The notes under the pieces were generated by a model. It saw nothing but the letters and a program-made list of their open reading frames with translations. It was not told the DNA's origin and did no database searches. From NCBI GenBank assembly GCA_002162765.1, contig MAAR01000004.1, positions 434,001 to 498,000 on the forward strand: a stretch of DNA of 64,000 nt. Reading direction: 5' to 3'. This DNA is from Flavobacteriales bacterium 34_180_T64. Its GTDB lineage: Bacteria; Bacteroidota; Bacteroidia; Flavobacteriales; Flavobacteriaceae. The position numbers and the translations under genes were made by a program. Shown here piece after piece: positions 9,191 through 16,925 of the stretch (its first letter is position 1; each line of letters starts with the position of its first letter).

Positions 9191-9223
9191 AATATAAGAT
9201 AAAATAGTCTTTTATCTTATATT
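9191..9223. promoter_or_regulatory. 14-bp perfect inverted repeat upstream of the multicopper oxidase
   Basis: AATATAAGATAAAA (9191-9204) and TTTTATCTTATATT (9210-9223) with a TAGTC loop, starting 24 bases before the oxidase start. Its location in the 5' region suggests an operator or a leader hairpin controlling the oxidase. It could also serve as the terminator of an unseen upstream transcript, as a T-run is part of the arm. Confidence 0.5.
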
Positions 9224-9340
9224 CTTACAAAAAAATAGATCTCATGGTAACTTTTATAAATTAATGAGAATAACCTATAAGGAACATTCAATAGCAGAAT
9301 CTCCTAACTCGCCCTTCTTCTAAAATATTACAAAAGGTTC

Positions 9341-9400
9341 TAAAAAATAGCATCCCAATTTTCAGTACAGAAAAAAAAGGAATATTTGATATTGGTGTAC
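9341..9400 (+). repeat. dispersed intergenic repeat R1, copy A (degenerate)
   Basis: Contains AGCATCCCAATTTTC followed by AGAAAAAAAAGGAA, matching the start of the R1 family best seen at 39603. Only the first hairpin region can be recognised. It abuts the 3' end of the SRPBCC gene. Confidence 0.6.
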
Positions 9401-9436
9401 GTATTAATCAGTCAAAGCAAAGTGTGCTTTTAAATC

Positions 9437-9838
9437 TTAAAGTATAGCGTGATATAGTGGCTTACAAAAATCTGCTACACCACCACTTTTAGAAGCATTC
9501 CATTTGGATGCCCAAATAACCAATGCAATATCATTCTCGGTTTTAGGAATAACAGAGACTTCTCCAACATAACCGTCAACATCTTCCGTAGCTACTGGAC
9601 CAGGACCATCATCTATACTATATGTGAACTGTCTATTATTAACACCAACTGATACTAAGGTTTCATGAAACGCGTCATTCAATATTCTTTTCGCGACAAT
9701 TTCTCGAGCTGATTTATCACCAATAACCTCAACTTTAGTGATAACGTTTTTAGACCATGTCAAATCATGAAAATTATTTAAAGTATTAAATACTTTATCT
9801 GCTGAGGCATTGATTACAACTGAATTGAAACATCCCAT
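9437..9838 (-). CDS. SRPBCC (START-like) protein, C-terminus cut by an in-frame stop
   Basis: 133 residues with the SRPBCC/polyketide cyclase fold pattern: an N-terminal strand plus helix (VVINASADKVFNTLNNF), DLTWSKNVITKVEVIG, the central strands and a final amphipathic helix (GGVADFCKPLYHAIL). Members bind small hydrophobic ligands. The frame ends TAA just where the last helix should continue, and the same frame beyond the stop reads DLKAHFALTD before a second stop at 9404-9406, a sequence typical of the end of this family. So the gene appears truncated by a single nonsense codon and may be reduced in function. It diverges from the tetR-like gene at 9985. Confidence 0.75.
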   Translation of the reverse strand: MGCFNSVVINASADKVFNTLNNFHDLTWSKNVITKVEVIGDKSAREIVAKRILNDAFHETLVSVGVNNRQFTYSIDDGPGPVATEDVDGYVGEVSVIPKTENDIALVIWASKWNASKSGGVADFCKPLYHAIL

Positions 9839-9940
9839 AATGATTATTTTTTAGTAGTTTCTTAAAGATTTTAAGAAAATTACAATCTGATTTCGACTAT
9901 TCAATTGCATTAACAAATGTTAAATTCATGTTAATTTTAT

Positions 9941-9954
9941 ACAGACTAGTCTGT
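9941..9954. promoter_or_regulatory. TetR-type operator palindrome in the tetR promoter
   Basis: ACAGACTAGTCTGT is a perfect 14-bp palindrome, 31 bases before the ATG of the TetR gene and just upstream of its -7 box. A near-copy (ACAGACTTGTCTGT) lies before the next gene at 10642. This is the expected layout for an autoregulated TetR repressor. Confidence 0.7.
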
Positions 9955-9972
9955 TTATTTCAAATATTGATA

Positions 9973-9980
9973 TATATTTG
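9973..9980 (+). promoter_or_regulatory. Bacteroidota -7 promoter box for the TetR gene
   Basis: TATATTTG matches the TAnnTTTG -7 element and ends 4 bases before the ATG at 9985, giving a very short leader. This supports the start at 9985 rather than the longer frame beginning at 9928. Confidence 0.55.
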
Positions 9981-9984
9981 TCCC

Positions 9985-10545
9985 ATGATAAAATTAGGAG
10001 TAAAAGAACGCATTATTGAAACGTCATCAGATTTATTTTATAATCAAGGTTATAACCAAACAGGTATCAATCAAATTATAGCGGAAGCCGGTGTTGCAAA
10101 AGCGAGCATGTATCAACATTTTAGATCTAAAGAGGATATTGCTGTAGCCTATTTAATAGCTCGACATGGTATGTGGATGGGTAAATTAGAAGCTTGTATT
10201 TCAAAAGATTCAAGCGGTAAAGGAAAAGTTATAGGCTGTTTTAATTATTTAATTGAATGGTTAACTGAAGTTGATTTTAGAGGATGTGGATGGCAAAATA
10301 TCATTACTGATTTGCCCTGTGATCATGTCAAAATTAAAGACCAGGCCAAATATCATAAAAATGAATTGAGACGTTGGGTGCATGATCAACTTCTAAAAGA
10401 TGAAAACGTCGAATCTGATGAAGCAAAAGAATTAGGAGACCAAGTCTTTATATTAATTGAAGGCGCAATTATCCTATCACAAATCCAAAAAGAAAATTGG
10501 CCTATTACAGCAGCAAAAAATGCTTGTATAAAATTATTAAACTAA
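9985..10545 (+). CDS. TetR/AcrR family transcriptional regulator
   Basis: 186 residues from the ATG at 9985; the frame runs back to 9928, but that would place the -7 box and the start of transcription inside the coding region. Residues about 5-52 form the TetR HTH (KERIIETSSDLFYNQGYNQT, then INQIIAEAGVAKASMYQHFRSKEDI). The C-terminal ligand domain contains GCGWQNIITDLP and CDH, as in regulators that sense small reactive or aromatic compounds. Palindromes at 9941 and 10642 suggest that it represses itself and the following genes. The five genes that follow on the same strand (SnoaL-like, AhpD-like, hydrolase, membrane protein, FMN-binding) are the likely regulon. Confidence 0.9.
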   Translation: MIKLGVKERIIETSSDLFYNQGYNQTGINQIIAEAGVAKASMYQHFRSKEDIAVAYLIARHGMWMGKLEACISKDSSGKGKVIGCFNYLIEWLTEVDFRGCGWQNIITDLPCDHVKIKDQAKYHKNELRRWVHDQLLKDENVESDEAKELGDQVFILIEGAIILSQIQKENWPITAAKNACIKLLN

Positions 10546-10555
10546 AGACAGAAAA

Positions 10556-10601
10556 CTAGATTTTTCCAATTCGAAAGATTGCCAAGAGCATTAAAATCTA
10601 G
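10556..10601 (+). terminator. weak inverted repeat after the TetR gene
   Basis: CTAGATTTT (10556-10564) and AAAATCTAG (10593-10601) are perfect complements with a 28-base loop. It lies 11 bases after the stop codon and may separate tetR from the next transcription unit; no T-run follows, so support is weak. Confidence 0.3.
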
Positions 10602-10641
10602 AGTGCTACTAATAATAATGAACGATCTAAAACTTAAATAA

Positions 10642-10655
10642 ACAGACTTGTCTGT
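10642..10655. promoter_or_regulatory. second TetR-type operator before the enzyme operon
   Basis: ACAGACTTGTCTGT matches the palindrome at 9941 in 13 of 14 bases and keeps both 6-bp arms. It ends 14 bases before the start of the SnoaL-like gene, consistent with a separate repressed promoter. Confidence 0.65.
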
Positions 10656-10669
10656 TCAAGATTAAATAG

Positions 10670-11080
10670 ATGAAAAAAATAACACCACCATTTACGGCAG
10701 AATCAGCCGTTGCAAAAGTACAAGCTGCAGAAGATGCTTGGAATAGTAAAAACCCAAATAAAGTAGCTATGGCCTACGCTATTGACTCACAATGGAGAAA
10801 TCGAGAACTCTTCTTTACAGGTAGAAGCGCCATAGCAGAATTTTTAAAGGACAAATGGGACAAAGAACGCCACTATAAATTAAAAAAATACTTGTGGTCA
10901 TTTACAGATTACAGAATCTCTGTACGCTTTGAATACGAATGGCAAGATTCAGAATCAGGTCAATGGAAACGCACTCACGGCAACGAGCACTGGGAGTTTG
11001 ATACTGAGGGTCTGATGCAAATAAGAGATATGAGTGCAAACGACATTAATATTGAAGAAACAGATAGAAAATTTAAATAA
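10670..11080 (+). CDS. DUF1348/SnoaL-like NTF2-fold protein
   Basis: 136 residues matching the DUF1348 group of the NTF2-like superfamily: AAEDAWNSKNPNKVAMAYA, SQWRNRELFFTGR, FLKDKWDKE, the strand run ISVRFEYEWQDSESGQWKRT and HGNEHWEF followed by MSANDINI. The W-N and E-W residues are strongly conserved in the group. NTF2-fold proteins bind small molecules or catalyse simple isomerisations and hydrations; this family has no proven activity. It is first in a run of five genes behind a TetR-like operator. Confidence 0.8.
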   Translation: MKKITPPFTAESAVAKVQAAEDAWNSKNPNKVAMAYAIDSQWRNRELFFTGRSAIAEFLKDKWDKERHYKLKKYLWSFTDYRISVRFEYEWQDSESGQWKRTHGNEHWEFDTEGLMQIRDMSANDINIEETDRKFK

Positions 11081-11141
11081 CCATTACAAATGAAAACACA
11101 ACAAACAAGACTAACCAACTGGAATAGCAAAAGACGTTACA

Positions 11142-11158
11142 GATAAGAACATCTTATC
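11142..11158. repeat. small perfect hairpin in the leader of the AhpD-like gene
   Basis: GATAAG and CTTATC around AACAT. No T-run follows. It lies 39 bases before the gene and could stabilise or control the mRNA. Confidence 0.3.
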
Positions 11159-11197
11159 GTACCACATTAATCTTAAATAAACTAAAAAGCAAACATT

Positions 11198-11752
11198 ATG
11201 AATACATTACAACCATTAACAATGGAACAAGCAAACGAAAATTCACAAGCAATTTTCACAGGAATTAAAAGTAAAATTGGAATGCTCCCAAATCTATATG
11301 CAACTATGGGTGTTTCAGACAAATTATTAGGTGGATTCTTGAGTTTCACTGAATTGCTAAAGAGTGGAGAATTCTCAGCAAAAGAATATGAGGCTATCGC
11401 TTTAGCAACTTCACAAGCAAACGGCTGTGCCTATTGTTTATCAGCGCACACAGCTATTGGAAAAATGAATGGTTTCTCTGAAGCAGATACTATCGCATTA
11501 AGAACGAATACAATAGCTGACAAGAAATTGAATGCATTGGTAACTTTAGCTAGTGCTTTTGTAAACACTAAAGGACATCCTTCAGATTCTAGCGTTCAGA
11601 ACTTTTTTGAAGCAGGATATAACAAATCTGCTTTTGCAGAATTAATTGCAATTGTTTCATTAACAACAATTACAAATACGGTTTTTCATAACGGCGGATT
11701 TGAAATTGATTTTCCGAAAGCTCAAAACTTAGAACATTTACAAACGGTATAA
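11198..11752 (+). CDS. AhpD-like/carboxymuconolactone decarboxylase family protein
   Basis: 184 residues. The AhpD-like motif NGCAYCLSAHTAIGK gives the redox pair Cys77/Cys80 and His84, as in peroxidase-related members of the CMD family. The helix GEFSAKEYEAIALATSQ before it and the GFSEADTIALR region after it are typical. Such proteins are all-helical and form multimers; they reduce peroxides or serve in thiol redox cycles. Position in a TetR-controlled cluster with a flavin-binding protein suggests a detoxification role (inference). The 117-base gap before it holds a 6-bp hairpin (11142-11158, GATAAG/CTTATC). Confidence 0.85.
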   Translation: MNTLQPLTMEQANENSQAIFTGIKSKIGMLPNLYATMGVSDKLLGGFLSFTELLKSGEFSAKEYEAIALATSQANGCAYCLSAHTAIGKMNGFSEADTIALRTNTIADKKLNALVTLASAFVNTKGHPSDSSVQNFFEAGYNKSAFAELIAIVSLTTITNTVFHNGGFEIDFPKAQNLEHLQTV

Positions 11753-11771
11753 CAGATAAATTAAATAGAAA

Positions 11772-12116
11772 ATGAAAACACTATTAACAAAATCAGTATT
11801 AGGAATTATGCTGATAACATTGTCAATATCGGCAACGGCTTTTAATTCAACCTCTAAAAATGAAATAGCATCTATTACTAAAGAAGTGAAGGAACTATTA
11901 ACAGATCCAAGCTTTGAAATTGACGAAAATCAATATGCCAGAATTACGATTAGATTTAATGAAAATAACGAAATCGTGGTGTTAGCTGTAGATTCAGAAA
12001 ATGACGAGTTAGACTATTTTATCAAGGAACGTTTAAACTATAAAAAATTGACTCACACAATTATTAATAAACGACAAAACTATATCGTTCCATTAAAAAT
12101 GGATCTTAAACACTAA
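11772..12116 (+). CDS. small exported protein of unknown function
   Basis: 114 residues with a signal peptide (about 1-23, ending SATAFN). The mature part is a short alpha/beta domain: a helix ASITKEVKELLTD, then RITIRFNENNEIVVLAVDS and ELDYFIKERLNYKKLTH, ending YIVPLKM. This looks like a compact strand-helix-strand domain resembling the TonB-C-like fold of small flavobacterial periplasmic proteins, but I do not recognise a named family. It lies 19 bases after the AhpD-like gene and 19 bases before the hydrolase, so it is in the same operon. Confidence 0.65.
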   Translation: MKTLLTKSVLGIMLITLSISATAFNSTSKNEIASITKEVKELLTDPSFEIDENQYARITIRFNENNEIVVLAVDSENDELDYFIKERLNYKKLTHTIINKRQNYIVPLKMDLKH

Positions 12117-12135
12117 CCAATTATAAATTAATATT

Positions 12136-13122
12136 ATGAAAACAAAAAAATTAAAATCAGCTCTAGGCGTAGCATTAATTGCAGTACTAGCCTTCGGAAT
12201 TGTTTCTTTTGATGTTCCAGAAGAAAAAGAATCAACTCGTAAAATAGATCAAACTGAATACAATACGCTCCATAAAAATATTGACATCAATGGCGTCAAT
12301 GTTTTTTATCGGGAAGCTGGAGATACCAGCAAACCAACTATTTTATTATTGCATGGTTATCCTACGTCATCTCATATGTTTCGAAATTTAATAACAGACT
12401 TGTCAGTTCAATATCATGTTTTAGCGCCTGACTATCCTGGATTTGGAAGAAGTGATCAGCCTCTAATTAAAGATTTTGACTACACATTTGATAATATGGC
12501 AAAAATCATTGAAGCCTTTTTAGAAAAAAAGAACATCAATTCATACAGTATTTATTTAATGGATTATGGCGCACCTATAGGCTTCAGAATTGCAGCAAAA
12601 TATCCAAAACGTGTTGAAGCCTTAATTATTCAAAATGGGAATGCATATGACGAAGGCTTAAAAGATTTCTGGATTCCTATGAAAAAATATTGGAATGACT
12701 ATACCCTAGAAAACGGAAAGCCATTAGAAGGATTTCATTCACCGGATGGATTAAAATGGCAATACACACATGGGGTTCAAGATGAAGCCAAGATTAGTCC
12801 TGACAACTGGAGTATCGATTTACAACATTTAACACGGCCAGAAAACAATGAGATTCAACTCGCTATGTTCTATGACTACAGAACTAATGTGCCTTTATAT
12901 CCAGAATGGCAGCAATATTTCAGAGATCATCAACCGCCTACTCTAATTGTTTGGGGAAAGAATGACTACATCTTCCCTGCTGATGGCGCTTATCCTTATA
13001 AACGAGATTTGAAAAACTTAGAATTTCATTTATTGGACACTGGTCATTTCGCTTTAGAAGAAAAAGGTGATGTTATCTCGAATTATATTTTAAAATTTTT
13101 AAACAATAACAATATTAAATAG
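12136..13122 (+). CDS. exported alpha/beta hydrolase, epoxide-hydrolase/dehalogenase-like
   Basis: 328 residues with an N-terminal signal segment (about 1-25). Oxyanion motif HGYPTSSHMFR at His73, PDYPGFGRSD at 99-107, nucleophile elbow LMDYGAPIGF with Asp143 in place of Ser, acidic residue Asp277 (GKNDYIFP) and His304 (TGHFALEE). An Asp nucleophile points to the epoxide hydrolase/haloalkane dehalogenase branch rather than esterases. The cap region over about 170-250 is rich in aromatic residues. Substrate unknown. Location in the TetR cluster and export to the periplasm fit a detoxifying role. Length is a little above the family norm because of the leader. Confidence 0.85.
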   Translation: MKTKKLKSALGVALIAVLAFGIVSFDVPEEKESTRKIDQTEYNTLHKNIDINGVNVFYREAGDTSKPTILLLHGYPTSSHMFRNLITDLSVQYHVLAPDYPGFGRSDQPLIKDFDYTFDNMAKIIEAFLEKKNINSYSIYLMDYGAPIGFRIAAKYPKRVEALIIQNGNAYDEGLKDFWIPMKKYWNDYTLENGKPLEGFHSPDGLKWQYTHGVQDEAKISPDNWSIDLQHLTRPENNEIQLAMFYDYRTNVPLYPEWQQYFRDHQPPTLIVWGKNDYIFPADGAYPYKRDLKNLEFHLLDTGHFALEEKGDVISNYILKFLNNNNIK

Positions 13123-13145
13123 GACTGTGATTATTAGTTTTTAAG

Positions 13146-13194
13146 CCAGTTTGAGTGTTCTAAAAATTAAGATTAATAGCAAATCTTAAACTGG
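13146..13194 (+). repeat. structured intergenic element inside the operon
   Basis: CCAGTTT (13146-13152) pairs with AAACTGG (13188-13194), and AAGATT (13169-13174) with AATCTT (13182-13187), stacking into one long stem with a one-sided bulge. It could be an internal terminator, an RNA processing site or an attenuator between the hydrolase and membrane protein genes. Confidence 0.4.
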
Positions 13195-13219
13195 TAATCA
13201 CTCAAATTAACAAACAAAA

Positions 13220-13246
13220 ACATAGAAAACATAGAAAACATAGAAA
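13220..13246 (+). repeat. three tandem 9-bp repeats just before a start codon
   Basis: ACATAGAAA occurs three times in a row and ends one base before the ATG at 13248. Length change here would alter the 5' leader and possibly translation. Confidence 0.6.
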
Positions 13247-13247
13247 A

Positions 13248-13670
13248 ATGAAAACAATACAGTGGAAAAATGCAATCATTGCAGGAATTATAGGAACTAT
13301 TCTTTTTGATTTAGCCGGATTAGCATTTACAGGAACATGGTGGGATATCCCAGAAATATTAGGAGCTAAAACTGGATTAGGATTAGCCTATGGAGTAATT
13401 GCACATTATAGCAACGGAATTTTATTAGCAATTTTATTCGCAGGAATAGCACCATCCCTCTGGGGACCAAAATGGTTAAGAGCCATCATATTCGTCATTG
13501 CAGAAACAGTAGCCTTAGTGTGGTTATTTATGTTACCTCTTCTAGGCGCTGGTGTTGCAGGCTTAGATATGTCTCCTATGATGCCAATTATAACTATCAT
13601 TCGCCATTTAGCGTATGCAATTCCGTTGATATTTTTAATTCAATACGATTTAAAATCTTTAAAAATCTAA
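13248..13670 (+). CDS. four-segment membrane protein of unknown family
   Basis: 140 residues with four hydrophobic segments at about 9-29, 44-66, 76-100 and 107-130. Charged residues are few; the first loop contains TGTWWDIPEILG and a His sits in the second segment (YGVIAHYSNG), features of small bacterial membrane proteins of unknown role found beside oxidoreductases. The start is preceded by three tandem ACATAGAAA repeats. It lies in the TetR-controlled run, between the hydrolase and the FMN-binding protein. I cannot assign a function. Confidence 0.65.
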   Translation: MKTIQWKNAIIAGIIGTILFDLAGLAFTGTWWDIPEILGAKTGLGLAYGVIAHYSNGILLAILFAGIAPSLWGPKWLRAIIFVIAETVALVWLFMLPLLGAGVAGLDMSPMMPIITIIRHLAYAIPLIFLIQYDLKSLKI

Positions 13671-13734
13671 ATAACCTTTTTATCAGTCAAAGGAGGCGAT
13701 TTTCTACTTTGACTGATCTAAATAATCAAATAAT

Positions 13735-14352
13735 ATGGCCAAGAATTTTGCAGAGATAGCATTTACAGATGCTGCTAAACGACTACAAGAAATACATGGT
13801 AGTCGAAGAAGCTACGAACGTATGGAAAAGTTCAATATTCAAGATGGACTTACAGAAAACGAAAAAACATTCATCAAAAATCAGGATAGTTTCTATTTAG
13901 CAACTGTTGGTACAACCGAATTCCCATACATTCAACATCGTGGAGGTCCAAAAGGGTTTCTTAAAGTAATTGACAATAAGCGAATTGGTTTTATTGATTT
14001 CGTCGGAAATAAGCAATATGTATCCGTTGGTAATATGACGACAAATAATAATGTATCATTTATAACAATTGATTATCCAACGCGCACTCGACTTAAAATA
14101 TATGCCAAATCTGAAGTCATTGAGCTTAAGAATAATCCAGAATTATATGAATTACTCGATTTAGATGACTATAAATTCCGACCAGAGCGCATGATCGTGT
14201 TTCATATAGAGGCTTACGATTGGAATTGCCCTCAACACATAACACCTCGATACACCATTGACGAAATCAACAATTCCTTTTTGTCACAGCAAGACTATAT
14301 TAAGTCATTAAAACAAGAAATAAATGAGCTAAAACAAAAAATGAAAAGTTAA
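13735..14352 (+). CDS. pyridoxamine 5'-phosphate oxidase-like FMN-binding protein
   Basis: 205 residues. The central split-barrel has FYLATVGTTEFPYIQHRGGP, GFLKVIDNKRIGFIDFVGN, QYVSVGNMTTNNNVSFITID and PTRTRLKIYAKSEVIEL, the pattern of PNPOx-like flavin or F420-type reductases and flavin sensors. The C-terminal half contains FHIEAYDWNCPQHITPRY, typical of the long flavobacterial and proteobacterial subgroup, and a short coiled end. It probably binds FMN and reduces small substrates. It is the last gene of the TetR cluster and is followed by a strong hairpin. Confidence 0.85.
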   Translation: MAKNFAEIAFTDAAKRLQEIHGSRRSYERMEKFNIQDGLTENEKTFIKNQDSFYLATVGTTEFPYIQHRGGPKGFLKVIDNKRIGFIDFVGNKQYVSVGNMTTNNNVSFITIDYPTRTRLKIYAKSEVIELKNNPELYELLDLDDYKFRPERMIVFHIEAYDWNCPQHITPRYTIDEINNSFLSQQDYIKSLKQEINELKQKMKS

Positions 14353-14379
14353 TAGCTCGAATGATTCATTTATTAATAA

Positions 14380-14425
14380 AACAAAAAAGCATCCCAATTT
14401 TCTATAAAGAAAAAGGGATGCTTAG
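14380..14425 (+). terminator. terminator hairpin, R1 repeat copy B
   Basis: AAGCATCCC (14387-14395) pairs perfectly with GGGATGCTT (14415-14423); an inner TTTTCT/AGAAAA extends the stem. It ends the TetR-controlled run. The left half is identical to the start of the R1 intergenic repeats at 39603 and elsewhere, so this copy shows what the first R1 hairpin looks like when intact. Confidence 0.75.
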
Positions 14426-14557
14426 CTTAAAATAATAACCTACTTTATTCTAGCTATTTGTTACAACTAAATTTTAGAAGTAATAAATTTATCATTACCA
14501 AAACAACTACAACAATTCCAGATTCAATCATTTGAGTATGATTCAAGTTTTAAGTAA

Positions 14558-16867
14558 TTATTTTTTCACAAGTCTCTTTATGTAAATAGTTCCGTTAGCA
14601 TCCTTCATTCTAACAATATAAACACCTTGACTTAAATTCTGAATATTAATATTCTCTTGACTTTGAGTTTCTAATACTTTTTTACCTGTTACATCAAAAA
14701 TTATAATAGATTCTAAACCTGTCATTTCATTTAAAACAACACTAAAACTGGAACTTGCAGGATTCGGGAAAATCAACATATTCTGTTCCAATGTATAATC
14801 TGAAACAGATAAATTATTCAAATCAATGCTGTACTTGACAACTCCAGAATCATAAGTTGATACGTATACATGTACAAAGCCACTTTCAAACTGATATGTC
14901 ATACTTCCTGAACCAACATATTCTAATACACTAGGTGGAATCACAGTCCAAGTTGATCCATTATCTATAGAATAAACTAAATGAGACTCTGTGGTTTGTG
15001 ACGAATAAACCGATGCAATTATAGTATCAGAATCCGTCGTGGAATATCCGATTTTTCTTAAATATTCTCCTTCATAAACCTTTGTCCAATTATCACCAAA
15101 ATCTATCGATTCAAATATACCTTGACTCGTTGAGGCAACAAATTCATCAGGACTGAATGGGTTTTGCTCTATATCATATACAATATCCAAATCAGCATTT
15201 AAAAATAAATCGATACCAGCGCTTTTTTCTACCCACGTAGATCCTCTATCTAAACTTTCATAAATTCTACCACCTTGCCCAATCATTACATGATTCGAAT
15301 TCTCCGGATTAATATATGTTGTAAAATGCAATATTAATGAAGACGTTGGATCTGGATTTGCCACTGGAAGTGCTATGTCTACATATGACGTATTTATCGA
15401 AGTATTGAATAGCCTGGTAGTACCATCATCAAAAGAAACCCAAATATCATCAGTATCATTAGGATCTGTTTCAACATCAATTAAATTTGAAGTAAAATTC
15501 ACAAACAAGGCTCCTGTAAGATTGGCACCATGGTTTTCGAGTAATAACAAATTCGCAGTAGTTCCAGATGCTCGTCTCATATATGATCTCCCAGTAACAT
15601 ATTGATCTGGGAAAAATGTTTTGGGATTTATTGTGAACGTGCCAAGTGGTGTTTCTTGGTTTACCGTATGTATCCCTGTAGTCATATCTTTATGTACAAT
15701 ACCTTGTAATAGGCCATAATATAAATGCCCGCCGTCACTATGGTCATAACTTACAAATTCTGAAAGAAAGAAAGGGTTTTCCATTTGTATTAAAGTCGCT
15801 CCACCATCAATCGAATTTACAGGATACCGGTCTGTAGCAATCTTCACTTCTTCAGCATTAAAGGGGTTATAAGAGGCTTTCATACCGTATACATAAAGAT
15901 CTGAAAGTAGATCAATATCATATACATTAGTCGTCCAGCTAACACCACCATCTGATGTAATGGCAGTTTCATCTCCACCTAAAACAATCATGTAATCACT
16001 ATTTGTTGGGTTTATTGCTATATAATTTACTTGTTTTAAAGGCCCTGAATTATCCCAAGTAATTGGTTCAGCGGTCCAATTGACACCTCCATCAACCGAT
16101 TTATATACATTAGAATTTCCACCCCAACCAGTTCCCAAATACATAATATTTGAGTTTGAAGGATGAAATTTAAAAGCATTAAGTTCAATATCTACTAATC
16201 CTTCTACGAAGTTAACTCCAGAATCAAAAGAAACCAATACACCTCCATCTTCTTCTGTTGGTCCAGCTCCTCTAGAAATATAAAAATTATCTGGATTATC
16301 AGGATTTATTGCGACATTATTTACCGATATAGAGTTATTTAAATCTCCATTATATACGGCCTGCCAAACTCCACCACCATCAGTAGAATAATATACAATG
16401 TAGTGAACAGAACCTCCTATATTATAAGCTTCATTAATAATAATAACATCTGAGTCAGCCTCATAAATATCATAATTTTTAACCCACTCTCGAGTGGCAT
16501 TTGAAGTTACAGGGCCTAGATATTCCTTGGTTATAGTAGCGGTATTAATATCTAAAACATATACATTGTTCTCGGGAAAAACTTGTGTAACGAAGAAAGA
16601 TAGAGAATCATTGCCTAACAAATCCAATTGTTGAATTCGTGCATTTTCATCTGGAAACGAATAAAAGAAATCCCAAGTGATCCCATTATCGTTTGAAACT
16701 ACGATATGAGATTTTAATGTGACGGCGAACAGTCTATTTTGAATCATGGGATGATATGTTAAATCCTCTAACCTTCCAAAATCATCATCTCCTTCTAAAG
16801 TGATTTGTGCATTTGAATTAGTACAAACAAATAAAACGGCAACTATTAAATACGTGATTTTCTTCAT
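14558..16867 (-). CDS. T9SS-exported BNR/VPS10-like propeller protein
   Basis: 769 residues from the ATG at 16867, which opens a signal peptide (MKKITYLIVAVLFVCTNSNAQ, last residue included in two parts); the frame runs back to a TTG at 16891. The body repeats the Asp-box/BNR pattern many times: SNDNGITWDFF, STDGGGVWQAV, SVDGGVNWTAE, TSDGGVSWTTN, SLDRGSTWVEK, SIDFGDNWTKV, SIDNGSTWTVI. This indicates one or two beta-propellers of the sialidase/VPS10 type; no sialidase active site was recognised. Residues after about 690 form a T9SS type A tail (LIFPNPASSSFSVVLN ... LSQGVYIVRMKDANG). Probably a surface or secreted binding protein. Confidence 0.88.
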   Translation of the reverse strand: MKKITYLIVAVLFVCTNSNAQITLEGDDDFGRLEDLTYHPMIQNRLFAVTLKSHIVVSNDNGITWDFFYSFPDENARIQQLDLLGNDSLSFFVTQVFPENNVYVLDINTATITKEYLGPVTSNATREWVKNYDIYEADSDVIIINEAYNIGGSVHYIVYYSTDGGGVWQAVYNGDLNNSISVNNVAINPDNPDNFYISRGAGPTEEDGGVLVSFDSGVNFVEGLVDIELNAFKFHPSNSNIMYLGTGWGGNSNVYKSVDGGVNWTAEPITWDNSGPLKQVNYIAINPTNSDYMIVLGGDETAITSDGGVSWTTNVYDIDLLSDLYVYGMKASYNPFNAEEVKIATDRYPVNSIDGGATLIQMENPFFLSEFVSYDHSDGGHLYYGLLQGIVHKDMTTGIHTVNQETPLGTFTINPKTFFPDQYVTGRSYMRRASGTTANLLLLENHGANLTGALFVNFTSNLIDVETDPNDTDDIWVSFDDGTTRLFNTSINTSYVDIALPVANPDPTSSLILHFTTYINPENSNHVMIGQGGRIYESLDRGSTWVEKSAGIDLFLNADLDIVYDIEQNPFSPDEFVASTSQGIFESIDFGDNWTKVYEGEYLRKIGYSTTDSDTIIASVYSSQTTESHLVYSIDNGSTWTVIPPSVLEYVGSGSMTYQFESGFVHVYVSTYDSGVVKYSIDLNNLSVSDYTLEQNMLIFPNPASSSFSVVLNEMTGLESIIIFDVTGKKVLETQSQENINIQNLSQGVYIVRMKDANGTIYIKRLVKK

Positions 16868-16925
16868 TACTAAGCATATTAATTTTTTCAAAAGTATAAT
16901 TAGTACGCTTATTAAAATTTTTTAG

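Noticed and set aside
11090-11180. Short frames in the gap before the AhpD-like gene, one reading TGIAKDVTDKNILSYHINLK
   Set aside because: No start codon fits that frame and the ATG frame ends after 18 codons; too short to call a gene remnant.
12388-12406. AACAGACTTGTCAGTTC, similar to the TetR palindrome
   Set aside because: It lies inside the hydrolase coding sequence, encodes conserved residues and the second arm is broken.
13472-13759. Alternative frame over the membrane protein and the start of the FMN-binding gene
   Set aside because: Rich in Cys/Arg/Ser with no domain; shadow frame of two real genes.
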